The position numbers were made by a program, and so were the translations under genes. DNA of 64,000 nt from Pelomonas sp. Root1217 (lineage in GTDB: Bacteria; Pseudomonadota; Gammaproteobacteria; Burkholderiales; Burkholderiaceae_C): NCBI RefSeq assembly GCF_001425705.1, contig NZ_LMDC01000023.1, positions 1,463 through 65,462 on the forward strand, read 5' to 3'. The first letter of the stretch is position 1. Every line of letters starts with the position of its first letter. Below the pieces are notes generated by a model. The model was not told the origin of the DNA, did no database searches, and was given only the letters and a program-made list of their open reading frames with translations. Positions 56,562-64,000 of this stretch are shown here, piece after piece.

Positions 56562-57899
56562 ATGCTGAAGCGTCGCCATCTGCTCTCCCACGCCGCCGCC
56601 TTCGCCGGTGCCTCCGCCCTGCCGTCCCTTGCCGCGCCGCTGATCGGCAGCGACTACCGCGCCCTGGTCTGCGTCTTCCTGTACGGCGGCAACGACGGCA
56701 ACAACATGGTCATCCCGACCGACGCTGCCAGCTACGCCGCCTATGCAAGGGCACGCGGCACGGCCGGCGCCGGTGGGCTGACGCTGCCGCAGTCGGCCCT
56801 CGCGCCGCTGAACGGCGGCGGCGTCGGGCTGCACCCTGCGCTGACGCCACTGGCCGACATCTGGAACCAGGGCCATCTGGCCGTGCAGGCCAACGTCGGC
56901 CCGCTGGTCAAGCCCATGACCAAGGCCCAGTTCAACGCGGCCAACGCCCAGGCGCCGAGCAATCTCTTCTCCCACGATGACCAGCAGGACCAGTGGCAGC
57001 GCGGTCAGTCCTTCAGCGGCAACACGGCCACGTCGACGACGGGCTGGGGCGGCCGCATCGCCGACCTGCAGGCCAGCAATGGTGTCGTGCCCATGGCCCT
57101 CTCGGTCAGCGGCAACAACGTCTTCATGAACGGCGCGACCCACGCCGGCCTGACGGTCGGCAGCGGCACCAGCTTCGCGATCAAGGGCTTTGGCAACAAC
57201 CCCGGCGCCAACCCGCTCTACCAGCTCTATCAAGGCCTGCTGCAGCAGCCCTATGCCAACGCCGAGGAACGCGCCGCGGCCAGCGTGCTCAACCAGGCCC
57301 TCAAGGCCAGCAATGTCCTGAACACGGCGCTGGCGGGCACCGGCAGCATCGCCGGCCTCTTCAGCGGCCTGGGCAGCAACATCGCCCAGCAGCTGCTGAC
57401 AGTGGCCAAGATGATTGAGGGCCGCTCGGGTCTGGGCGTCACGCGCCAGCTGTTCTTCGTCAGCATGGGCGGCTTCGACACCCACAACGACCAGCTCAAC
57501 CAGCAGCAGGCCCTGTTCTCGGACCTCGGCCCCGCGCTGAAGGCCTTCTACGACGCGATGCAGCAGCTCGGCGTTGCCAACGCGGTGACGACCTTCACCG
57601 CCAGCGATTTCGCGCGCACCTTGCAACCCGCTTCGGGCGGCGGCACCGACCACGCCTGGGGCAACCATCAGTTCGTGCTCGGCGGCGCCGTCAAGGGCGG
57701 GCTCTACGGCCGCATGCCCCAGCTCGTACTCGCAGGGCCGGACGACATGTCCGACGAGGGCCGCTGGCTGCCGACCACGTCGGTCGACCAGATGAGCGCG
57801 ACGCTGGCGAGCTGGTTCGGCGTCGGCGCGGCCGATCTTGGCGGCGTCTTCCCACACCTGACCAACTTCAGCGTCAAGAACCTCGGCTACTTCGGTTGA
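56562..57899 (+). CDS. DUF1501 family protein, Tat-type export signal
   Basis: 445 residues. MLKRRHLLSHAAAFAGASALPSLAA has a twin-arginine-like leader; the sulfatase/alkaline-phosphatase-like core shows VCVFLYGGNDGNNMVIPTD, LFSHDDQQDQWQRG, FFVSMGGFDTHNDQLNQQQALF and GGGTDHAWGNHQFVLGGAVKGG. CGGAGAACTGAC precedes ATG 56562. Partner of the DUF1800 gene upstream. Confidence 0.92.
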   Translation: MLKRRHLLSHAAAFAGASALPSLAAPLIGSDYRALVCVFLYGGNDGNNMVIPTDAASYAAYARARGTAGAGGLTLPQSALAPLNGGGVGLHPALTPLADIWNQGHLAVQANVGPLVKPMTKAQFNAANAQAPSNLFSHDDQQDQWQRGQSFSGNTATSTTGWGGRIADLQASNGVVPMALSVSGNNVFMNGATHAGLTVGSGTSFAIKGFGNNPGANPLYQLYQGLLQQPYANAEERAAASVLNQALKASNVLNTALAGTGSIAGLFSGLGSNIAQQLLTVAKMIEGRSGLGVTRQLFFVSMGGFDTHNDQLNQQQALFSDLGPALKAFYDAMQQLGVANAVTTFTASDFARTLQPASGGGTDHAWGNHQFVLGGAVKGGLYGRMPQLVLAGPDDMSDEGRWLPTTSVDQMSATLASWFGVGAADLGGVFPHLTNFSVKNLGYFG

Positions 57900-58399
57900 C
57901 GCTTGGCGCAGGGCTGCGTCAACAGGCCGTAGTTCGCTTCCTTGGCATAGAGGAAGCGGCCACTGCCGACCTCGAAGATCAACTCGGTCGACACGATTCG
58001 CCCCCACCAAGCGCGCACGAAGAGCAGCTCCTCGTTGATCCATTGAGCCTCGGCGCTGTCAAGCTCGCGGTCGAAGTCCATGCGCCAGCGGGCGCTTGTC
58101 TTGGTCGAGAAGATCTCCAGGGCCACCGTGTCCGGACCGTTGACGCCCGGTCGAGTCACCCGCGTGAAGGCCGCCGTGCGTTGCGGCGCCCAGCGCTTGT
58201 CTTCCCCCTCATCGTCCTGCGGCGGCGCTGCAGGACGCACGGCCAGGCGCTTGACGGTGACATGACCCTTCAGCGGGATGAGCTGGGGCGCGGCGTAGAC
58301 GACAACGGCCTCATCGCAGCTCTGGATCGGTTCGGCCTGCGCAAAGCAGGAAACAGCCGGGAGAGCCGCGAGAGAAAGAACGGAAAGGAATGGACGCAT
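57887..58399 (-). CDS. Hypothetical exported protein
   Basis: 170 residues: signal peptide MRPFLSVLSLAALPAVSCFAQA, then a short beta-rich domain (VVVYAAPQLIPLKGHVTVKRLAV; SARWRMDFDRELDSAEAQWINEELLFVRAWWGRIVSTELIFEVGSGRFLYAKEANY). The 3' end overlaps the convergent DUF1501 gene by 13 bp. No ribosome-binding site is obvious. Not recognised. Confidence 0.65.
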   Translation of the reverse strand: MRPFLSVLSLAALPAVSCFAQAEPIQSCDEAVVVYAAPQLIPLKGHVTVKRLAVRPAAPPQDDEGEDKRWAPQRTAAFTRVTRPGVNGPDTVALEIFSTKTSARWRMDFDRELDSAEAQWINEELLFVRAWWGRIVSTELIFEVGSGRFLYAKEANYGLLTQPCAKRQPK

Positions 58400-58486
58400 G
58401 GTGGCGGCGTTGGGAGGTTGGCGGATGCTGCCAGCCTCAACGCCCCGCGCTGCAGCGGGATGACTTCGTTCGTGGGGGGCGGCCGC

Positions 58487-58573
58487 TCAGGCCCCGACCG
58501 CGACGAGGAAGCAATAGGCCAGCACCGCGCCCCACAGGCACAGCCCGAACAACGAGGAAGCGCTTCGCAACAT
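58487..58573 (-). CDS. Small 28-residue membrane protein
   Basis: MLRSASSLFGLCLWGAVLAYC plus a short hydrophobic end forms one transmembrane helix spanning most of the protein. GGGAG lies 7 nt before the ATG, a strong ribosome-binding site, which is the main argument that it is real. It is short of any family I can name; it may be a regulatory or assembly peptide. Confidence 0.6.
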   Translation of the reverse strand: MLRSASSLFGLCLWGAVLAYCFLVAVGA

Positions 58574-58611
58574 GTCGTTCTCCCATCCGTTAGAACGCGG
58601 CTGCCGGCACC

Positions 58612-59844
58612 TCAGGTGCGCAGCAGCTTGTCCGCATAACGCCAAGTTTGCGGGGCTTGGGGAAACACTGTTGCCAGCGCGGTTTCCGACAGGCCGAGAT
58701 GGCGCTGCAGCAATGGCGCCAGCACCTGGCGGAAGTCCGTGCGCACGGCCAGGTCGCGGCCGTCGGCCAGGGCGCTGCCGTCCAGGCCCGGCCATTCGCC
58801 CAGCACCTGCCCGCCGGCGACCGGCCCGCCGAGCAGCCAGATGACGTTGCCGCGGCCATGGTCGGTGCCGCCATTGCCGTTCTGGCGCAAGGTGCGGCCG
58901 AACTCGCTGACGACGACGATGACGGTGTCCTTGTAGGTGTCACCCAGGCCGACGCTGAGCGCGTCCAGGCCCTCGCCCAGGCTGGCCAGGCGGTTGGCGA
59001 GCTGGCCGCGGGCGGCGCCTTGGTTGACATGGGTGTCCCAGCCGCCCACCGCCGTGAAGGCGAGCTGGGTGTGGGCGTCCTTGCGGATCAAGGTACCCAG
59101 GCGCCGCGCATCAGCGGCGAAGCTGCGCGCGGACGGCGCACCGGCGTCGGCGCTCGGATCCATGGACTTGCCCTCGCCCGCCGCCATGCTGCGGCTCATC
59201 TCACCGCGGCCCTGGGTCGTATCACGCAGCGTGCCGCTGAGCTGGGCGTCGTTGGCATAGAGCTTGGCGAGGCCTGCCTGCATCTGCGGATCGTCGATGG
59301 CGCGGCGCTGCATCGCGTTGGGCCCGAGCCCGAGGCTGGCGACGCTGGCGGTGCCGGCAAAGATGCGCGGTGGCGTGCTGCCCTGGCTGATGGCGCGCGT
59401 CGGCGCCGGTTCGCCCGGCAGGGCCGACAGCAGCCGGTTCATCCAGCCGTCCGGCGTGGACTTGCGGCCGGGCGTGCCGGATTCGAAGTAATCCTGCGCA
59501 TCGAAATGGGAGCGCGTCGGGTCGGGCGAACCGCTGGCATGCACGAAGGCGAGCTGGCCGCCGTCCCAGTGGCGCTTCAACGGCGCCAGTGAGGGATGCA
59601 GGCCGAACAGAGAATCGAGCTTGATGAGGCCGTCCTCGGCGCCCGGTGCCGCGAGCGCGATCTGCGGGCGGCTGGCGGCGTATTCACTCTCGCCATAGGG
59701 CGCGACGACGGACAGGCCGTCGACGGCGCCACGCAGCATGACGACGACGAGTTTCTTCTGGGTGCCCCCCTGGGCCTGCACCAGGGAAACCGGCAGGCCG
59801 CCCAAGGTGAAGGCGCCGAAGTGGAGCAATTGACGACGCAACAT
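58612..59844 (-). CDS. DUF1501 family protein, second copy
   Basis: 410 residues. Tat-like leader MLRRQLLHFGAFTLGGLPVSLVQA, then KLVVVMLRGAVDGLSVVAPYGE, FVHASGSPDPTRSHFDAQDYFESGTPG, FTAVGGWDTHVNQGAARGQLANRLASLGEGL, VVVVSEFGRTLRQNGNGGTDHGRGNVIWLLGG. ATG 59844 is preferred because a near-perfect GAGGTGA Shine-Dalgarno lies 5 nt upstream, overlapping the DUF1800 stop. Second member of a DUF1800-DUF1501 pair on this strand. Confidence 0.93.
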   Translation of the reverse strand: MLRRQLLHFGAFTLGGLPVSLVQAQGGTQKKLVVVMLRGAVDGLSVVAPYGESEYAASRPQIALAAPGAEDGLIKLDSLFGLHPSLAPLKRHWDGGQLAFVHASGSPDPTRSHFDAQDYFESGTPGRKSTPDGWMNRLLSALPGEPAPTRAISQGSTPPRIFAGTASVASLGLGPNAMQRRAIDDPQMQAGLAKLYANDAQLSGTLRDTTQGRGEMSRSMAAGEGKSMDPSADAGAPSARSFAADARRLGTLIRKDAHTQLAFTAVGGWDTHVNQGAARGQLANRLASLGEGLDALSVGLGDTYKDTVIVVVSEFGRTLRQNGNGGTDHGRGNVIWLLGGPVAGGQVLGEWPGLDGSALADGRDLAVRTDFRQVLAPLLQRHLGLSETALATVFPQAPQTWRYADKLLRT

Positions 59845-59849
59845 GGCGG

Positions 59850-61412
59850 TCACCTCTTCATGAAATCGGGGCTGGCGAGCAGCAGGGCAACCTGCTGGCC
59901 CACGGGCTCGGTCGCGAGCGTGCGGCGCGTCGGTTCACTCACCGACGCACCCAGGGTGCTGGTCAGCTTCTCGGCACTGATGCCGCTGCGCTGGCCCAGC
60001 GTCGTCGCCAGTTGCACGCGCTGTGTCAACGCCTCTGGGTTGCGCCAAGCAGCCGCAGTGTTCTTGTAGCCATCGGGCGTTTGTGCGCCGTAAAGAGGCT
60101 GGCCGGCCTGCGCCAGCGCGGCGAGCAGATTGCGCGGGTCGGCCGGCTGCAGGTCCAGTGCGCGCAAGGACGACAACAGGTATTGGTAGGGCGTCTTGAA
60201 CTTGGCCTGGTAGGCCTCGCGGCTCCAGAACTCGTCGGCACGAATCAAGGTGCGCGTGAACTCACGCAGGTCGCCGCCGGTCGCCTTGAAGTTGTCGGCT
60301 AGCTTTTGCACCAGGCTGGCCGGCGGATCGTCGGCCACAAAGGCCTGGGCGAACTTGAAGGCGAGGTGGCGGGCAGTGGCCGGATGGGCGGCCAGCACGT
60401 CCAGCGCGTGCTCGCCTTCGGCCATGCCGCCGCCCTTCACGGCCTGGCCCAGCCAGGTCTTGCTGCCGTTGTCGTGCTTGCGCGGCTCGAAGGCGAACAG
60501 GTCGCCCGTGCCGCCGACCAGCGCCTTGCGCGTGTCCAGGCCCCAGCCGGTCAACATGCGCGCCAGTTCGGTCACGTCGCGCTGCGCGTAGCCGCCGTCC
60601 ACGCCCAGGGTGTGCAGCTCCATGAGCTCGCGGGCGTAGTTCTCGTTGAGGCCGCCGGGCACGCGGGCCTTGAACTGCGGCCTCTCGGCGAGAAAGCGCC
60701 TGGCGCGCTGCGGCGGCTCGTAGCCGGCGACGACGCTCTGGGCGTTGTCGAGGTAGATCAGCATGGCCGGGTGCTTGGCGGTCGCGCCCAGCATGTCGCG
60801 GAAGCGCCCGAGCACATGGGGCCGGATGGCGCGCTGCTCGTAGTCGGCGACCAGGACGCCGACCGCCTGCTTGCCGGCGAAGACATTGAAGTGGTTGAAC
60901 CAGAACTCGGTCAATACCTCCTCGAGCTGGGCCGGGCTTTGCAGTGCGCGCGACAGACGGGCCGTCGCAGCTTGGCCGACGAGGGGGCGGATCTTGTCGC
61001 GCACCGCATTGATCGCGTCGGCATCGGCCTTCATGCCCTGGGCCTGCTCGCGCCGGGCCTCACGGGCAGCCTTCACCGCCTCGCGGTAGCGGCCCAGCAA
61101 CTCGGCCTGGCCAAGCTGGAGCACCTCCAGGCTGGCCAGGCGAGCGCTCAGGCCTTCAGGCTGAGGCAGGCGGCGCGGCTCCAGTTGCTCGCCGAGGAAG
61201 CGCTCCAGCCATTTGTCGGCGCCCTGGGCGGCGATGGCGGCGGCGTCGGCCGGGCGTGGGCCGTAGCCCAGGCGGTTGAGGGCGTGCAGGGCGCGCTCTT
61301 CGGTGCTCAAGGCGGGAGTTGCAACTGCAACAGCCGCCTGGCTGCGGCGCGCTGCCAGCATGACGCCAGCCAGGGCGGCGGCGCTGCTCAGCACAAAGCG
61401 GCGGTTTTTCAT
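59850..61412 (-). CDS. DUF1800 family exported protein, second copy
   Basis: 520 residues. Twin-arginine-like leader MKNRRFVLSSAAALAGVMLAARRSQA; core motifs ERALHALNRLGYGPRPAD, LTEFWFNHFNVFAGK, MLIYLDNAQSV, GGLNENYARELMELHTLGVDGGYAQRDVTELARMLTGWGL, HPATARHLAFKFAQAFVADDPPASLVQKLADNF. CCGGAGGCCTCC precedes ATG 61412. Divergent in sequence from the copy at 54735, so the two are distinct paralogues. The stop overlaps the DUF1501 Shine-Dalgarno, so translation is coupled. Confidence 0.93.
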   Translation of the reverse strand: MKNRRFVLSSAAALAGVMLAARRSQAAVAVATPALSTEERALHALNRLGYGPRPADAAAIAAQGADKWLERFLGEQLEPRRLPQPEGLSARLASLEVLQLGQAELLGRYREAVKAAREARREQAQGMKADADAINAVRDKIRPLVGQAATARLSRALQSPAQLEEVLTEFWFNHFNVFAGKQAVGVLVADYEQRAIRPHVLGRFRDMLGATAKHPAMLIYLDNAQSVVAGYEPPQRARRFLAERPQFKARVPGGLNENYARELMELHTLGVDGGYAQRDVTELARMLTGWGLDTRKALVGGTGDLFAFEPRKHDNGSKTWLGQAVKGGGMAEGEHALDVLAAHPATARHLAFKFAQAFVADDPPASLVQKLADNFKATGGDLREFTRTLIRADEFWSREAYQAKFKTPYQYLLSSLRALDLQPADPRNLLAALAQAGQPLYGAQTPDGYKNTAAAWRNPEALTQRVQLATTLGQRSGISAEKLTSTLGASVSEPTRRTLATEPVGQQVALLLASPDFMKR

Positions 61413-61488
61413 GGAGGCCTCCGGTGTCTTGCGCCAGAGCATCCCGCCAGCCACGCAAGGCCTTATGGCCGATGCGCAAAGATTTGTG

Positions 61489-61872
61489 TCAAGGGGAGGC
61501 CGCTCTGAGCCAGTGCTCCAGGCTGCGCAAGGTGGCCGCCACATCCAGCGGCTTGTTCCAGTAGCCGTCAAAACCATGGCGGCGCGCCAGCTGGGAGGCG
61601 ACGAACTCGGACTCGGCCGTCACCAGCAGGGCCGGCACGCCTTCGGGCAGGCCGGCATCGCGCAACTGAGGCAGCAATTCATCGCCACCGATATCGGGCA
61701 GGCGCAGATCGCACAACAGAAGATCGACGCGGTCCCGGGCGACCAGGCGCCGGGCCTCAGCGCCGCTGCGCGCCACCAGCAGGCTGCAACCTGGGCGCAA
61801 CTCCAGGATGCCTTGCATCAGCATCACGTTGACGGGATCGTCTTCGACGTAGAGAACCAGGCTTGTCGTCAT
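61489..61872 (-). CDS. Single-domain response regulator
   Basis: 127 residues, CheY-like. Acidic pocket LYVEDDP, phospho-acceptor Asp in DLLLCDLRLPDIGG, and conserved Lys in YWNKPLD. GAAGGGGCGGGC precedes ATG 61872. No output domain; it may act through protein contacts with the kinases or phosphotransfer proteins encoded near it. Confidence 0.88.
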   Translation of the reverse strand: MTTSLVLYVEDDPVNVMLMQGILELRPGCSLLVARSGAEARRLVARDRVDLLLCDLRLPDIGGDELLPQLRDAGLPEGVPALLVTAESEFVASQLARRHGFDGYWNKPLDVAATLRSLEHWLRAASP

Positions 61873-62077
61873 GCCCGCCCCTTCAAAAGCAGACGGCAGG
61901 CTGCAAGCGCCTGGATCGGGCAACACGGCATCGGCAGGGGACAGGCATAGAAACATGATCAGGATTTTGCGCCGATTATCAAATCTATTAATACAGGTGA
62001 TCAATGCGTCCGCCCCTGAACGGGCGGCGCCGCGCCGGATTTGCCAAATATTGCGAGGCGGCCGCTGCGGAAATCGC

Positions 62078-62815
62078 CTAGCCGCGACGGCGCAATTCGG
62101 CCAGCGCCCGCGACAGCGACAGCCAGCCCTCGGGCAAGGGCCTGCCCGGCGTCCAGTCCGCCGCCGCCATCTCCAGCGCGCGGGCCTGGGCGGCCAAGTC
62201 CGTATGGCCCAGCAGTTCGAGCACGGCCTTCAGGCCATGGGCGACGCGGCGCAGTGCGGGCGCATCGCCGCTGGCGACGGCCGCATTGCCCTGCGCGAGA
62301 TCATCAGCAAAGCGGTCCAGGCAGCCGGTGCGAAAGCTCTCGTACAGGGCCCGATCGCCGCCGAAATGCTGCAGCACCGGGTCAACGCCTGTGGTCAAGG
62401 CGGCGATCGGTACTCTGGCTAGGGCGCGCCCCCGCAGCAGCTCGCTGAACGTGTCCAGCAGCTCGATCAGCGGCACGGGTTTGCGCAGCGTGCGCACGAC
62501 ACCGCGGGCGGCGAGCGCCGCATGGTGATCAGGGTGAACGCCGGCGCTGAAAATCACCCACGGCGGCGCACCGGCAGCCTGGGCCAGGCCCTCGGCGAGC
62601 AAGGTTTCGGCCGAGCCGTCGGGCAGCATCAGGTCGCTGACAACGAGTTGCCAGCCCCCGCCCGCCAGCGCGTCGCGGGCATCGGCGAGGCGGCGTACCA
62701 CGCTCAACTCAACCGCCGGTGCGGCTGGGTCATGGCCCGGCAGCTCTTCGAGAGCCAATTCGACAAAGCGGGCAATCGAGGCGTCATCCTCGATCAGCAG
62801 CAAACGCGCGGGCAT
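62078..62815 (-). CDS. Response regulator with C-terminal HPt domain
   Basis: 245 residues. REC domain (LLLIEDDASIARFV, LVVSDLMLPDGSAET, TLRKPVPL) and a C-terminal HPt phosphotransfer domain (FRTGCLDRFADDLAQGNAAVASGDAPALRRVAHGLKAVLELLG) whose AHGLK His accepts phosphate. It follows the HTH-REC gene by 14 bp, so both are in one operon. It could relay phosphate within a local phosphorelay. Confidence 0.85.
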   Translation of the reverse strand: MPARLLLIEDDASIARFVELALEELPGHDPAAPAVELSVVRRLADARDALAGGGWQLVVSDLMLPDGSAETLLAEGLAQAAGAPPWVIFSAGVHPDHHAALAARGVVRTLRKPVPLIELLDTFSELLRGRALARVPIAALTTGVDPVLQHFGGDRALYESFRTGCLDRFADDLAQGNAAVASGDAPALRRVAHGLKAVLELLGHTDLAAQARALEMAAADWTPGRPLPEGWLSLSRALAELRRRG

Positions 62816-62829
62816 AGGTATGCGCGCGC

Positions 62830-63444
62830 TCAGGCCGGCTGGGCCGCCGCGGCCTCGGCCAGCAGCGGTGGCAGCTCGGTGACCAGGGCCGTCTTGTGCA
62901 CCAGCGGCACGCCCTCCAGCGCGAAGGCATAGGGCGCGCGCTGCGTCTCGTCCAGCGCGGTCACGACGATGAGGCGGCTGCGTGCGAACTGGGGGTGCGA
63001 GCGCAGGCTCGTGATCAACGCCGCGCCGTCAATGCCCGGCAACAGGATGTCGATGAGCAGCACATCCGGCTCGAGACGGCCGGCCATGGCCAGCCCGGCG
63101 ATGCCGTCGGAGGCGACGTGCAACTGGGCTTCAGGCAACTCGCGCTTGACGACCAGGCTGATGAGGTTCTGGAAGTGCACCGAGTCCTCGATGAGCAGCA
63201 AGGTCAAGGGGCGTTCGTTCGCCTGCGCGCCAGAGCTTGGCAGCGCTGTCGTCGCACGGCCGGCACGGGCGGCGAGCCAGGCATCCAGCGAACTGCGCAG
63301 GATGCGGCGGTGGCCACCTGGCGTTTTCCAGGCCTGCAATTCACCGCGGTCGACCATCAGCTGCACGGAGCGCACAGCCATGCCCAGCTGTTGAGCGGCT
63401 TCGGTGGTCGAGCAGGTGTCGGGCGCGGACGGGTTGCGGTTCAC
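62830..63444 (-). CDS. Response regulator with N-terminal excisionase-type HTH
   Basis: 204 residues from GTG 63444. N-terminal MerR/excisionase-type HTH (CSTTEAAQQLGMAVRSVQLMVDRGELQAWKTPGGHRRILRSSLDAWL) joined by a linker to a REC domain (LLLIEDSVHFQNLISLV, VLLIDILLPGIDG, HKTALV). The DNA-binding part being N-terminal is the reverse of most response regulators. The start is uncertain, since no ribosome-binding site is seen. Upstream gene of the REC-HPt pair. Confidence 0.82.
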   Translation of the reverse strand: MNRNPSAPDTCSTTEAAQQLGMAVRSVQLMVDRGELQAWKTPGGHRRILRSSLDAWLAARAGRATTALPSSGAQANERPLTLLLIEDSVHFQNLISLVVKRELPEAQLHVASDGIAGLAMAGRLEPDVLLIDILLPGIDGAALITSLRSHPQFARSRLIVVTALDETQRAPYAFALEGVPLVHKTALVTELPPLLAEAAAAQPA

Positions 63445-63543
63445 TTGCGGTATTTTGCCGAATTTGCCGGCGATCGCCGAGCTGGCATATTTGATAGAAA
63501 TGATCACATCGGAGAATGCGACACCGATACGGAGCCCGCTGCC

Positions 63544-64000
63544 ATGCTGCCCACCGCCGCCTTCGACCCCGCCATCCCGCCGCTGGTACTGCTCTGCCAT
63601 GACCCGGGCGACGTTCATGACGCAGACCGCAGTGCCCATCGCGCGCGGCTTGGGCATCTGGCGGAGGCCCTGGCCCTGCATCTGGGCGTGGGCGCCGACA
63701 GTGCTCGCCAGCTGCGCCTGGCCGCGCCCCTGCATGACATCGGCGAACTCGACGGCAGCCCTGCCAGCACCGCACCGCCCAGGCCGCTGACGGCCGAGGA
63801 GGCGCGCCACCGCCGGCGCGCTCAGCCCTACCGCGGCGCAGCCCTGCTCAGCGGCTCCGGCCTGCCCCTGTTCGCCCTGGCGGCCGAAATCGCCCTGCAC
63901 CACCGCGAGCGCTGGGACGGCAGCGGCTATCCGGAGGGCCTCAAGGGCGAGTCCATCCCGCTGTCTGGGCGTATCGTTGCCGTCGTGGACTATTTCGACG
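63544..64000 (+). CDS. HD-GYP-type domain protein, N-terminal part (cut by window edge)
   Basis: 152 residues visible from ATG 63544. HD-type motif LHDIGELD and HHRERWDGSGYPEGLKGESIPLSGRIVAVVDYFD are diagnostic of the HD-GYP class of c-di-GMP phosphodiesterases. The rest is beyond the edge. It is divergent from the HTH-REC gene and may be controlled by it. Start has only a weak CGGAG. Confidence 0.8.
   Translation, partial: MLPTAAFDPAIPPLVLLCHDPGDVHDADRSAHRARLGHLAEALALHLGVGADSARQLRLAAPLHDIGELDGSPASTAPPRPLTAEEARHRRRAQPYRGAALLSGSGLPLFALAAEIALHHRERWDGSGYPEGLKGESIPLSGRIVAVVDYFD

Overview
The window is high-GC DNA from a betaproteobacterium of the order Burkholderiales, most likely the Rubrivivax/Roseateles/Mitsuaria (Sphaerotilaceae) neighbourhood. 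This is inferred from the gene content (glcDEF, PhaM, PEP-CTERM proteins, DUF1800/DUF1501 pairs, dapF-DUF484-xerC order), the use of GTG/TTG starts and the intergenic repeat families. It reads as chromosome: no rRNA, tRNA, CRISPR array or intact insertion sequence was found.

Layout. (1) 1-6900: a minus-strand glycan-type uptake locus with a surface lipoprotein, a TonB-dependent receptor, a tryptophan-halogenase-family flavoprotein (cut by the window edge) and a FadR-type GntR regulator. The lipoprotein gene and the regulator gene are each preceded by a copy of the same leader/operator region. (2) 7100-16750: a glycerol / glycerol-3-phosphate locus. It has glpR divergent from glpD-glpS-glpT-glpP-glpQ-glpU-glpV (ABC-type glycerol uptake) and ends at a clear terminator. 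glpK next to glpR is a broken pseudogene fused to a fragment of a membrane protein. The two ATPases have complementary defects, which predicts one canonical and one degenerate ATP site. (3) 16970-19570: a cassette with two different PIN-domain proteins flanking a protein of unknown function. (4) 19900-33600: housekeeping (glmS, an Lrp-type regulator, rlmI, xerC, DUF484, dapF, an LpxL-type acyltransferase), two PEP-CTERM proteins, an outer-membrane-like protein and a large LuxR-type ATPase regulator. (5) 33700-39120: metK, a chemoreceptor, small unknown genes and a RelE-type toxin-antitoxin pair behind an 18-bp palindrome. (6) 39260-48000: glycolate oxidase glcD-glcE-glcF, then a run of envelope genes and phaM. 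(7) 47976-54530: a five-gene MacAB/TolC-like export operon interrupted by a 549-bp inverted-repeat element and preceded by a sigma-54-like promoter. (8) 54735-61412: two convergent DUF1800-DUF1501 pairs. (9) 61489-64000: response regulators, one carrying an HPt domain and one carrying an excisionase-type HTH, plus the start of an HD-GYP-type gene.

How it works together. Region 2 imports glycerol and oxidises glycerol-3-phosphate, but the kinase step must be supplied elsewhere or is lost. Region 1 looks like a substrate-induced outer-membrane uptake system. Regions 7-9 concern envelope export, secreted Tat-type proteins and signalling. Several intergenic spaces are occupied by palindromic or inverted repeats rather than genes; two of them (40531-40615 and 52650-53198) lie inside operons.
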